From Spongilla lacustris (taxonomy: Eukaryota > Porifera > Demospongiae > Spongillida > Spongillidae), in the NCBI GenBank assembly GCA_949361645.1, contig OX442415.1:9455254-9519253 (forward strand): a DNA stretch of 64,000 bases, read 5' to 3'. This document shows, one piece after another, positions 39,101 to 46,074 of the stretch; the first letter of the stretch is position 1, and every line of letters begins with the position of its first letter. The notes under the pieces were generated by a model. It worked only from the letters and a program-made list of their open reading frames with translations, had not been told where the DNA came from and did no database searches. Both the position numbers and the translations under genes were made by a program.

Positions 39101-42100
39101 ATACCCAAACATACTCTGCTTCACTACACACTAACATAATACAATAGCTACACATCCCTGAAGCCATACAAATTCACACCTCACCAACAAGGTACAACAC
39201 ACACAACATTCTGCACACAGATCACTCACACTATGCCCTCTTCACACAAGGGAACATGGGACTGGACTACACTCACCATATTATCCTGATGGTTGGCCTG
39301 GGCACACTTATCCAACAGCAGCTGCACACACCCAACATGCCCCCTGGCTGATGCCCTCATCAGTGGGGTCTGTCCCCTCTGTAAAGATAAGTGCATATAA
39401 TAAGAAGCCATACAACAACCCCATATACATGTACACAGATAGGACAGTACACAAGGATACATACCATACATTGTTCAACAACAGAACTACATGTAGTCAT
39501 AGGAATAGAGTAGGTGGGGGCTTATTGTTGAGGGGACTTAGTGCTTGCATCATACATCAGGATACATACTTGACCCACACTCAATAGTATATAGTATGCA
39601 CAGGGACTGGGAACGAGGTGCATTCTACAATCCCCTCCTCCCCTTTGAAGGGTTTACTGCCTCTATACAACCCCTCCTCAGTGGCGTCCCTAGGTGTTTC
39701 AAAAGGGGGGGGGGCGGCTAATCAAACAGAGGGGCGCCAAGGGGGAGTGGCTCTGACTAATCTATGAGGCATACAAAATAAACTAATCACAGTATGGTTG
39801 GGTTGTGAAATAATCCCTATTCCATAAGCAGATTTGATAGTTCTATTTCTTTTTGGGTGCATTTTGAGAAAGAGCTCCACCGCTCGCTGTGTCATAGTTT
39901 ACTGATGTGCATAATGAATATTCATAAGTATTAGCGAAGAAAGCCGTCTACAGGTGACTCATAGAGGACATTAGCCAGTTTCTCAGATGGCGTAAGGTAG
40001 AAAAGCTTCTCTCGCAGCTGCAACTAGTAATTGGAAGCGTGCAACCAATTTTTATCAAGCGGAAAATATTACTCTCATCACAAACTGCAATTAGTGCCGA
40101 TGCAAGAGTATCCGGCCACGGACGATCGATTGGTGAACACGAAAAAGAAGAAACACTTACAGGACACGATGGTACGAGAGAAATAAATGTATTTCTAAAT
40201 GACGCCGTCGGTTCAGAAACACATCGGAGGCAAAACGTGTGCATGGTACATGAAGGATCATCTGAAAGAATAGAACAAGGGAATATTATGATTGATTTTA
40301 TTTGGGTATGCATTGTGCGCTCCATGGTAAAACACTTTAGTCTACTTTATCAATGCAACGGATTGTGCGCTTGAATGCAGTTGACATTGCAACCGGCTTA
40401 GATATTCGATTCTCAGCCCCGCATAGCTTTCGCTTTGTGTTCGACATTGTATTCGGAACCAACGATATATTTTGAATGATATAATACGGGTGGTAACTTC
40501 ACACGGCGAGGCGCTTAATTAATCGACGAGGATTGTGTGCATGTGTTTGTCAGCTAGCTAGTGTGTGTGTGTGTGGGGGGGGGGGCGCCATATAGCGGGG
40601 AGGGGGAGGGCATCTGCGCCAAATGCCCCCCACTATGCGGACGCCACTGCTCCTCCCCCTTGAAGGGTTTACTGCATCTATACAAACCCCTCCTCCCCCT
40701 TGAAGGGTTCACTGCCTCCTCCCCCTTGAAGGGATTACTACCTCTATACAACCCCTCGTCCCCCATGAAGGGTTTACTGCCTCTATACAACCCCTCCTCT
40801 CCCTAGAAGGGTTTACTGCCTCTACAATCCCCTTTTCCCCTTTGAAGGGTTTACTGCCTCTATACAACCCCTCCTCCCCCTTGAAGGGTTTATTACCTCT
40901 ATACAAACCCCTCCTCCCCCTTGTAGGGTTTACTGCCTCTATACAACCCCTCCTCCCCCTTGTAGGGTTTACTGCCTCTATACAATCCCTCCTCCCCCTT
41001 GAAGGGTTCACTGCCTCTATACAACCCCTCCTCCCCCTTTACATAAGTGACGGGTGTATGTTCTGCATTTTTCTCTATCTACAGAACTTTTTCCCGAAAT
41101 TTCATGATGTCATCCACAAGTTCCAGCTTTACCTCTGGCTTCACCTCTCACCAAATGTACTCTTTTAGCTCATGGCACAGGTTCTCCACCAGCATGACAT
41201 GACATGCTAAACTAAGTTAATATACTCTGTAGGTTGGCCCATACACCTGTACATGTAGGTGTACAGGTAAGTGGCTTAGTGTTCATCAATCTAACACTTA
41301 ATACATACCCAAACATACTCTGCTTCACTACACACTAACATAATACAATAGCTACACATCCCTGAAGCCATACAAATTCACACCTCACCAACAAGGTACA
41401 ACACACACAACATTCTGCAAACAGATCACTCACACTATGCCCTCTTCACACAAGGGAACATGGGACTGGACTACACTCACCTTATCCTGATGGTTGGCCT
41501 GGGCACCCCTATCCAACAGCAGCTGCACACACCCAACATGCCCCCTAACTGATGCCTCCATCAGTGGGGTCCATCCCCCCTGTAAAGATAAGTGCATATA
41601 ATAAGAAGCCATACAACAACCACATATACATGTACACAGATAGGACAGTACACAAGGATTTTACCCCTCACACATTGTTCAACAACAGAACTACATGTAG
41701 CCATAGGCATAGAGTAGGTGGGGGCTTATTGTTGAGGGGACTTAGGTGTACTTATTAAATATGCTTGCGTCATACATCATGATACATACTTGACCCACAC
41801 TCAATAGTATATAGTATGCACAGAGACTGTAGGTGTACAGGTAAGTGGCTTAGTGTTCATCAATCTAACACTTAATACATACACAAACATACTCTGCTTC
41901 ACTACACACTAACATAATACAATAGCTACACATCCCTGAAGCCATACAAATTCACACCTCACCAACAAGGTACAACACACACAACATTCTGCAAACAGAT
42001 CACTCACACTATGCCCTCTTCACACAAGGGAACATGGGACTGGACTACACTCACCTTATCCTGATGGTTGGCCTGGGCACCCCTATCCAACAGCAGCTGC

Positions 42101-44418
42101 ACACACCCAACACTCCCCCTAGCTGATGCCTTCATCAGTGGGGTCCATCCCCCCTGTAAAGATAAGTGCATATAATAAGAAGCCATACAACAACCACATA
42201 TACATGTACACAGATAGGACAGTACACAAGGATTTTACCCCTCACACATTGTTCAACAACAGAACTACATGTAGCCATAGGCATAGAGTAGGTGGGGGCT
42301 TATTGTTGAGGGGACTTAGGTGTACTTATTAAATATGCTTGCGTCATACATCATGATACATACTTGACCCACACTCAATAGTATATAGTATGCACAGAGA
42401 CTGTAGGTGTACAGGTAAGTGGCTTAGTGTTCATCAATCTAACACTTAATACATACACAAACATACTCTGCTTCACTACACACTAACATAATACAATAGC
42501 TACACATCCCTGAAGCCATACAAATTCACACTTCACCAACAAGGTCCAACACACACAGCATTCTGCACACAGATCACTCACACTATGCCCTCTTCACACA
42601 AGGACTACACTCACCTTATCCTGAAGGTTGGCCTGGGCACCCCTATCCAACAGCAGCTGCACACACCCAACATGCCCCTCAGCTGATGCCATCATCAGTG
42701 GGGTATGTCCATACTGTAAAGATAAGTGCATACAATAAGAAGCCATACAACAACCCCATATACATGTACACAGATAGGACAGTACACAAGGATACATACC
42801 ACACATTGTTCAACAACAGAACTACATGTAGCCATAGGCATAGAGTAGGTGGGGCTTATTGTTGATGGGACTTAGGTGTAATAATATATGCTTGCATCAT
42901 ACATCAGGATACATACTTGACCCACACTCAATAGTATATAGTATGCACAGCGACTGGGAACGAGGTGCATTCCAATGTTACACCACACTTAGTAGTGCAT
43001 TGGTAGAGGGGAACAAATAACATGTTTAAAAGTGGAAAAATGCTTCAAACATGCTATTTGTCGCCATTGAATTATTCCTACCAGTGGGTATGGTGTAACA
43101 TTGGAATGCATCTCATTCCAAGTCTCTATGGATTCTAGCTATACATTAAATGAAGGAATTACTGCCTCTATACAACCCCTTCTCCCCCTTGAAGGGTTCA
43201 CTGCCTCCAAACAAACCCCTCCTGCCTCTATACGCATATGGAGAAATGGCCCATACATAGGCGGTCATTTGCTTTTGTTTTCAAATTGAATTTAAAACAA
43301 GTTTATAATTTACTTAAAATGATGCATGCTGGACAAATATCGAACTACGTAGGCCTTGCATGATTCCATGATCTGATACGCAGGTGTACTATGTGAATTT
43401 AGTACGTGCAGAACAGGCATATCATTGATGTCAACCCGTTCTCTTCTACAGTATGCAATATGTGTGTGTTCTGATGTCCTAATTATACACTGCACTGACT
43501 TTGTAATATTGTAAAGTGGCTGGGGATATTTGCCATACCTACATGTAGGCTGGGGGGAGGGGTGTGGTCAGACCTCCTAGCTGGTATGGGAGGGACCCGC
43601 CCCTATATCCTTACCCAGTATGCCCCGCCCCTAACATTTAATCCTCGCTGTATCCAGCCCTACCATACTGATTTGCAATCTTACCTCATCAGTTGCATCA
43701 ACGTAAGCACCTTGACCAAGAAGGCTGGTGATCTCCTCTATCTTGCCATAAAGTGCTGCATGTATTAGCTTCCCTCCAAGACCCTACAGAGAGTTAATCA
43801 TCAGTAAACACCACACACATCTAGGAGGCGGCCATTCTTGTATGGCTTAGCTCTGGCACTAGCACACCAAACTCACACATACACACACACAAACACATAC
43901 ACACATACACTCATACACACACTCACATACACATACATACCGTATATACGTACACGTACATGTAATTATTCATATTAGTGCGCGTGTGATCTTTATGTAA
44001 GAGGGATCGAGGGGGTACCCTCACCCACCTGCACCCTTCCCACTTTCTTTACACTAAATAACGGACGTAACCAACACTCCATGAAATAAAATACATGTAG
44101 GGAAGAGTGATGGAGGGGGGAACCCTTCCCTCCTTTAAAGAACACTGTTACATGGTATGGTTAACGGTAAGATGCTGGTATCGTTGTGTTCCTAGCTTCT
44201 TGTATGCCGCCCAAAGACTAACCAAACAACCTCGGTAGGAAGAAGAGGAGGAATAGAAACAGTAGCAACAGCCATAGTAATAAAGCAGGTGGTTATCATT
44301 ATACCTACGGGCGTTACATCACCGATCCACAGGCGCACACAGGAAATAGAATCATGCATGGATGCGTAATTTAGCCGCATCCAACGGACTTTTGGGTTAC
44401 CTTTTTGGATAAAGCCAT
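17897..44418 (-). CDS. ANK-Roc-COR-(death) ROCO family gene, multi-exon span
   Basis: Whole-gene entry; exons are listed separately. Transcribed leftward. Order: possible start exon 44,418-44,401; ankyrin exons 43,783-43,685, 42,713-42,615, 42,153-42,055, 41,579-41,481, 39,378-39,277, 37,912-37,814, 33,310-33,212; ankyrin/P-loop exon 29,700-29,419; Roc-COR exon 20,385-18,791; death-domain relic 18,137-17,897. Every junction from the first ankyrin exon to the Roc-COR exon is phase 0 with GT-AG borders, so about 850 codons read through without a stop. ROCO proteins (the LRRK2/MASL1 class) are large Ras-like GTPases whose COR domain dimerises. Ankyrin repeats replace the leucine-rich repeats of better-known members, and no kinase is seen. 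The 9-kb and 3.5-kb introns are swollen by transposons. Function is inferred from domains only. Confidence 0.8.
18138..18784. other. Intron between Roc-COR and death-domain exons
   Basis: Non-coding, AT-rich, with TACATATACATATACA-type low-complexity sequence near 18,630. Nothing else seen. Confidence 0.5.
18791..20385 (-). CDS. Roc-COR exon of the ROCO gene
   Basis: One 1,595-nt exon. The acceptor is TTTAG at 20,386-20,390, starting RVFGRQDVVEPLTAG; the donor GTAAGT is at 18,790-18,785. Roc part, about residues 1-150: the switch II-like DLAGHNHYFSSH and the G4 motif VVGTHADLL. The G1 P-loop comes from the preceding exon. COR part, about residues 190-530: ends near MLDEWLKIEPFLPYLVGGKA. The frame reaches a TAA inside the donor (GGC TAC ATG TAA), so intron retention would give a natural stop right after the COR domain. 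Residues 1-201 are duplicated at 1-604 of the window without any indel. Length and motif spacing are normal for the family. Confidence 0.92.
20386..22760. repeat. Segmental duplication copy 2, internally duplicated
   Basis: Matches 605-1,110 and 4,089-4,845. Inside this copy the unit itself is repeated: 20,386-21,580 and 21,580-22,050 both run through CACGCTAAATGAATAGTTTA, the GGAGTATGGTTG block and AAGCAACCA(C/T)AG(C/T)TTGG. It provides empty-site sequence for the Harbinger element (near 22,050) and for the TA-MITE (near 22,905). Confidence 0.8.
20761..21416. mobile_element. MITE with AAGTCCGCRACAGCATCGA termini
   Basis: Left end AAGTCCGCAACAGCATCGA, right end TCGATGCTGTCGCGGACTT. It sits in the first internal duplicate of copy 2 only; the other two versions (near 945 and 21,885) lack it but differ by about 15 bp at the site, so the target duplication is unclear. 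Non-coding, 656 bp. Confidence 0.75.
23085..23375. repeat. Left arm of a 280-bp inverted repeat
   Basis: Near reverse complement of 28,505-28,775 (shared words include GATAACTAATGCAG and its complement, and TCCAGAACCATAAATG). The 5.1 kb between the arms holds the Gypsy and Pogo remnants. The arms also carry part of the dispersed repeat family seen at 6,540. Confidence 0.75.
23390..25840 (+). pseudogene. Ty3/Gypsy-class retrotransposon Gag-Pol remnant
   Basis: Pieces in order: Gag end with a zinc knuckle (CLKCHKKGHFALLC, about 23,690-23,735); retropepsin with LDTGSEVTVI (about 23,883); reverse transcriptase palm with KLDANCGFWQI (about 24,510) and a QMDD catalytic box at about 24,680; RNase H start SADTSSFGLGAALL (about 25,100); integrase zinc-binding segment around IHSGHLGIQ (about 25,750). 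It is interrupted by frame shifts, in-frame stops and small deletions, for example directly after RPFGIS in the RT and before DQRGIQADPEK. No LTR pair was identified. An old genomic copy, not functional, in a ROCO intron on the strand opposite to the gene. Confidence 0.85.
25842..25861. repeat. 20-bp perfect palindrome
   Basis: ACAGTGCGCATGCGCACTGT, self-complementary, at the border between the Gypsy remnant and the Pogo element. Confidence 0.9.
26208..27490 (-). pseudogene. Pogo/Tigger (jerky-like) transposase, frameshifted
   Basis: Read leftward. An N-terminal helix-turn-helix (FKLTVIKCYHANGTSGHAVA, then DRKRVRNWF, about 27,400-27,480) is followed by a CENP-B-type second HTH (LADERSAGRPVSNKQLIAKD), the DDE_1 core starting NMDQTMCRFDMAPN (first Asp), GWMTAQMYHWWLENMY, LLLVDNYKAHTTE (second Asp) and SGCTPLVQPMDVSVNHPFK (third Asp). 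The C-terminus SFLLCGITPKVDGSE and an acidic tail lie in a different frame after an A6 run near 26,420. At least three frame breaks separate the pieces, so it is inactive. It is inserted in the large ROCO intron, in the same orientation as the gene. Confidence 0.88.
27512..28415. repeat. Diverged tandem duplication of about 215 bp, second copy split by a MITE
   Basis: Copy 1 is 27,512-27,725. Copy 2 starts at 27,726 (AGTCAAAACTGTTGACCAC again), is interrupted at 27,784 and resumes at 28,271 with TTGTCGAATAATCTC, ending near 28,415 (TTGTCGAAAAATGGCAGATC). Confidence 0.7.
27784..28270. mobile_element. MITE with ~50-bp terminal inverted repeats, 487 bp
   Basis: Left end ACTGTGTTTGGTTGGGTAGT, right end ACTACCCGACCAAACGCAGT. 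The arms continue through the AAGCCTATACCAAGATTTGT word. No target duplication resolved; no coding capacity. Confidence 0.8.
28505..28775. repeat. Right arm of the 280-bp inverted repeat
   Basis: Pairs with 23,085-23,375. The outer end continues directly into dispersed-repeat copy B. Confidence 0.75.
28750..29030 (+). repeat. Dispersed repeat, copy B
   Basis: Same family as 6,540-6,890 and 61,735-62,030. Confidence 0.75.
29419..29700 (-). CDS. Ankyrin repeat plus Roc P-loop exon of the ROCO gene
   Basis: 94 codons, phase 0 at both ends (acceptor CCACCAG, donor CAG|GTGAGC). The first part carries ankyrin motifs (YDNTALHIAAMDP, LLSHPGIDINLKNSKGRTAM, MVAGYKSL). The last part is the start of the Roc domain: KVVLCGHSGSGKSTLTQ, a Walker A / G1 motif (GxxxxGKS) that binds the nucleotide phosphates. 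Splicing to 20,385 gives STLTQ-RVFGRQ. The intron that separates the P-loop from the rest of the GTPase is 9.0 kb, almost all of it transposon and repeat DNA. Confidence 0.9.
30250..31130 (-). pseudogene. BEL/Pao retrotransposon Pol C-terminal remnant
   Basis: Read leftward: LLRVTAHVVKFI (about 31,115), the integrase zinc-binding region WRCEGRLQNADLPELTKHPI and ECHARVMHGGVKETLTQL (30,770-30,960), then LNSRPILYLSSEDMEE (about 30,660-30,710), and the DUF5641-type tail SHAYSLRSQNARSTFVPGDV, VLVYDSDQPRMKWRLGRIKR (30,300-30,470). The catalytic integrase core between the zinc-binding part and NSRP is deleted, and stops interrupt the frame. 29,956-30,219 is Arg-rich and may be a further derived piece. 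An old, inactive copy in a ROCO intron. Confidence 0.8.
31462..31503. mobile_element. Miniature hairpin of the AGTTGGGCGTAGCCCGAC family
   Basis: AGTTGGGCGTAGCCCGAC followed, after six bases, by GTCAGGCTACGCCTGACT. A shortened relative of the 307-bp element at 61,060. No target duplication seen. Confidence 0.65.
31504..33211. other. Intron sequence, no gene seen
   Basis: A 40-base direct repeat occurs at 31,999-32,040 and 32,561-32,601 (TTCAATGGAATGAAACAGCC / TTCAATGGAATGTAACACCC, then GTGGCGT). An open frame at 31,624-32,040 (-) has no recognisable domain. Confidence 0.5.
33212..33310 (-). CDS. Ankyrin exon 7 (last of the single-repeat exons)
   Basis: 99 nt, one 33-residue repeat beginning KGQTPLMMASRGGHVGCVQL. 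Acceptor TTTACAG, donor GTGAGT. It is isolated from the array by 4.5 kb and lacks the array's minisatellite flanks. Confidence 0.88.
33773..34932. mobile_element. Probable hAT-like non-autonomous element
   Basis: Starts CAGAGATGCCAA and ends TTGGCATCTCTG. Both subterminal regions are rich in GCGTGAGA / TCTCACGC words. No transposase is visible and no clean 8-bp duplication is found (TAAAAAAC versus AAAAAGAT). A diverged direct repeat of about 45 bp (around 33,712 and 35,004) flanks it. Confidence 0.5.
35142..35315 (+). pseudogene. Basic tandem-motif remnant, Helitron/PIF1-protein-like N-terminus
   Basis: One frame gives RVRYNVDIEQKRASAHRANL, SNRASKRWRQEKNS and VRASKRRRYEQE before a TAA. Repeated (A)SKRxRYEQ-type basic motifs are typical of N-termini of Helitron-like helicase proteins in invertebrates. 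It is a short fragment; the assignment is tentative. Confidence 0.4.
35514..35788. mobile_element. Long-hairpin MITE, 275 bp
   Basis: Almost the whole element folds back: the left arm (ACAAGATATAAAAACATTCT to ATTTTTTGAATAGTC, about 115 bp) pairs with the right arm, leaving about 40 bp of loop. Few mismatches, so it is recent or conversion-prone. Confidence 0.85.
35789..37010. other. Intron sequence, no gene seen
   Basis: Several short open frames on both strands without recognisable similarity. Confidence 0.5.
37012..37414. repeat. 39-bp minisatellite, block 1
   Basis: Two degenerate units at 37,012-37,095 and three to four at 37,296-37,414. The unit contains CCTTGAAGGGTTTACTGCCT and CTATACAACCCC. 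Confidence 0.9.
37428..37560 (-). pseudogene. Coding-like relic repeated three times in the array (copy 1)
   Basis: The minus frame reads MLVENLCHELKEYIW, a TGA stop, then EVKPEVKLEFVDDIMAFW. Near-identical copies lie at about 38,889-39,015 and 41,089-41,215, each next to a minisatellite block. Conserved length suggests an ancient coding fragment copied along with the ankyrin exons. I do not recognise the protein. Confidence 0.35.
37814..37912 (-). CDS. Ankyrin exon 6
   Basis: 33-residue repeat RGQTPLMEASAGGHVGCVQL, ending LQNM. Phase 0 at both ends; acceptor TTACAG, donor GTGAGA. Confidence 0.88.
38193..38836. repeat. 39-bp minisatellite, block 2 (about 16 units)
   Basis: The largest block. 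Because 39 is divisible by 3, single frames stay open on both strands (GLLPLYNPSSPLK on +, GLYRGSKPFKGEE on -). Occasional 38- and 40-bp units break the frame, showing it is not under coding constraint. Confidence 0.92.
39277..39378 (-). CDS. Ankyrin exon 5, one codon longer
   Basis: 34 codons: RGQTPLMRASARGHVGCVQL, LLDKCAQANHQDNM. An extra AAT codon before the donor makes it 102 nt, still phase 0. K and C replace R and G in the otherwise constant DRGAQAN loop. Confidence 0.87.
39679..40649. mobile_element. hAT element, internally deleted
   Basis: Ends CAGTGGCGTCC and GGACGCCACTG. About 970 bp; carries only the C-terminal dimerisation part of a transposase. Apparent target duplication CTCCT (longer match obscured by the C-rich repeat; hAT normally makes 8 bp). 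Confidence 0.85.
39948..40325 (-). pseudogene. hAT transposase C-terminal fragment (Dimer_Tnp_hAT)
   Basis: The frame includes LIKIGCTLPITSCSCERSFS followed by TLRHLRNWLMSSMSHL, the hallmark of the hAT dimerisation domain (LPVTSCSCERSFSxLRxIKxxLRSTM in relatives). Catalytic RNase H-fold residues are absent. The first 70 residues of the frame look like unrelated or shifted sequence. A deletion derivative that could be mobilised only in trans. Confidence 0.85.
41481..41579 (-). CDS. Ankyrin exon 4
   Basis: GGWTPLMEASVRGHVGCVQL, ending ANHQDK. A Trp replaces Gln after the first glycines, shared with exon 3. Donor GTGAGT. Confidence 0.87.
41821..42415. repeat. 574-bp tandem duplicate carrying ankyrin exon 3
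   Basis: The block around exon 3 repeats that around exon 4 almost base for base (exon, flanking introns and the GTGTACAGGTAAGTGGCTTA word). It is the youngest duplication step of the array. Confidence 0.85.
42055..42153 (-). CDS. Ankyrin exon 3
   Basis: GGWTPLMKASARGSVGCVQL. Compared with its twin exon 4, the usually invariant His of RGHVG is Ser. Confidence 0.87.
42615..42713 (-). CDS. Ankyrin exon 2
   Basis: YGHTPLMMASAEGHVGCVQL, ending ANLQDK. Acceptor TTTACAG, donor GTGAGT. Confidence 0.88.
42962..43115. mobile_element. MITE with TGCATTCCAATGTTACACCA ends
   Basis: Left TGCATTCCAATGTTACACCA and right TGGTGTAACATTGGAATGCA are perfect complements; about 154 bp in all. CTGGGAACGAGGTGCATTC also occurs near 39,605 without the element body. 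Confidence 0.8.
43157..43225. repeat. 39-bp minisatellite, block 4 (degenerate)
   Basis: Two to three decayed units in the intron between ankyrin exons 1 and 2. Confidence 0.8.
43685..43783 (-). CDS. Ankyrin exon 1 (diverged)
   Basis: 33 residues GLGGKLIHAALYGKIEEITS, LLGQGAYVDATDE. Acceptor TCTCTGTAG, donor GAG|GTAAGA. It is a capping-type repeat unlike the six array members, so it is not part of the recent amplification. Confidence 0.88.
43865..43950. repeat. CA/CATA microsatellite
   Basis: Interrupted ACACAC/ATACAC tract directly upstream of ankyrin exon 1. Confidence 0.85.
44401..44418 (-). CDS. Possible start exon of the ROCO gene
   Basis: ATG in a strong context (ACAATGG) gives MALSKK and then a donor GTAACC in phase 0, which matches the phase of ankyrin exon 1. 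No other ATG in the interval upstream of exon 1 fits both phase and donor. Very short, so confidence is limited; a longer frame through the same DNA (from 44,488) is out of phase. Confidence 0.4.
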
Positions 44419-44518
44419 TGTTGCTGCTCAAAATGTGGTGAGATCGAGAATGGGCTGCTTTTTCACTAGCTAGGTCACGATCGCGCATGCACGAATGACT
44501 AATGAACTTCCCATGTAA

Positions 44519-44775
44519 TTATTACGTACTATTATTTTAATCCATATAGTTCGAGCACAGGTCTATTCTAGTACCTCTTGTAATATAAAGTACGTTGCAC
44601 TAGTGTTTGAAATATGAAAATTTGCGCGAACGACTAATGACAACATACTTCACATGACGTACTATTATTTTAATCCATATAGCTCCGCGCTTTTAGTATG
44701 TCCGAGCACAGAAGTCTATTCTTGTAATATAAAGTACGTTGCCCTAGTGTTAGAAATACGATGACCAGCAGCTAA
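44519..44775. repeat. Tandem duplication of about 130 bp upstream of the ROCO start
   Basis: Both copies contain ACGTACTATTATTTTAATCC and TAATATAAAGTACGTTGC. Located about 100-350 bp upstream of the candidate start, so it may lie in the promoter. Confidence 0.75.
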
Positions 44776-45714
44776 CACTCAGTACATGTTCTCATTATTG
44801 CGCGAGGTTTGAACACGCCCCCTCATTAGTAATATAGAAAAGTCTTTTTTAAAACATTCGCACTCGAAGGTCACTAGTGACACAAAATACAAAGCTTCAC
44901 TGCATTTGAAGGCTATGTTTTGTGATGATCATTCATCCCACACTGCACCTACACAACCTGCATATAGTGGAGGGGTGGGGTATGTAAAGGGTTAAGTGTT
45001 GTTTGGAATGCAGCTTGTGTAAGTGTAGTATGTAGTTATTTTTAGGTGTGTGGCATGATGGTTGTCTGAGCCAGTGCTGGGTGACTGTAGGTCTTAAGGG
45101 GATGGGTGTGGCACATAGCTGAATTCTGGAGCACCATACTTGTAGCCATGGTAACAGTACACTGTATGGTCAGCCAGTTCATGAAGGACTACCACATGCA
45201 CATTATGGAGGCCACACCCCTCCCCCCCTCCCTATACACAGAAGTGCAGGCACTGGATGGCTATAGGGCACAAGCTACATAAGGCCCACAGCGCTTCGGT
45301 GGGCTGAATACGTATCGTCGCAAATCCTGTATTTCATGTTGCTAGCGTGTTACAGACGAAACGTGTGGTTTTGGGCAATCGTAAGTTCCGTAATGTAAAT
45401 GATTGCGTATAGTCAACGTACGTGAGATAGCCGTACAATATACGTGTAATAAAATTCCATATAATCGGTACGAAAGTAATATCAGAAAGAGTCCTCACTT
45501 TGCATTTGCAAATCTCGATGAATGGAAAACTACGCCAGCCTTCTGTCAACACTGCGCCGAATTTATCTAAACGTCTACTTACTTTGCAAATTTCACCAAA
45601 GTATTAAACGGCACTTGAAGGTATGTCGTCATCTTATAATTACGCACTCTAAATTAGCACAGCTGAGGAGCGTAAGCGTACCCGCTCGATGGTTGCAGTG
45701 GAAGCCTAGGCACT

Positions 45715-45905
45715 CCACTCACGTACACACCCACAATCACACACATGTACACACCCACAATCACACACATGTACAACACCCACAATCCGACGGCACTACA
45801 TGTACACACATGTACACACACCCACAACCCACACATGTACATGCACACCCACAAGTGAAAATCTCATGGCACTCCACACATGTCCACACCCACAATCCCT
45901 AGGCA
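45715..45905. repeat. ACACCCACAATCACACACAT minisatellite
   Basis: Imperfect units of about 23-26 bp; low complexity. Confidence 0.85.
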
Positions 45906-46074
45906 CTCCACCTCTACATAACAGAGTTTTCATAAAGACAGCATATTAGGCTTTGCAACAAGTAGTTCACGATAAAAATACTGAATAAGGTTGTTCAGAG
46001 GCCACCCACAATCCCTTGCATAGTCTTGAAAACAAAGTTGTTCTCATTGTATTGACCTATCTGATATTTCAGGT

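Larger units (their letters stand above)
39626..41037. repeat. 39-bp minisatellite, block 3, split by a hAT element
   Basis: 39,626-39,678 and 40,650-41,037 are one array; the hAT element sits between CTCCT words that rejoin into a normal unit. Confidence 0.88.

Noticed and set aside
37271..41168. Open frames with GLLPLYNPSSPLK or GLYRGSKPFKGEE repeats
   Set aside because: The 39-bp minisatellite is a multiple of three and stays open by chance; unit lengths of 38 and 40 bp break the frames, and splice-bounded exons lie elsewhere.
44192..44488. 98-codon minus-strand frame starting MRDRDLASEK as ROCO N-terminus
   Set aside because: Its donor would be phase 1, incompatible with ankyrin exon 1; the MALSKK start in the alternative frame fits phase 0.
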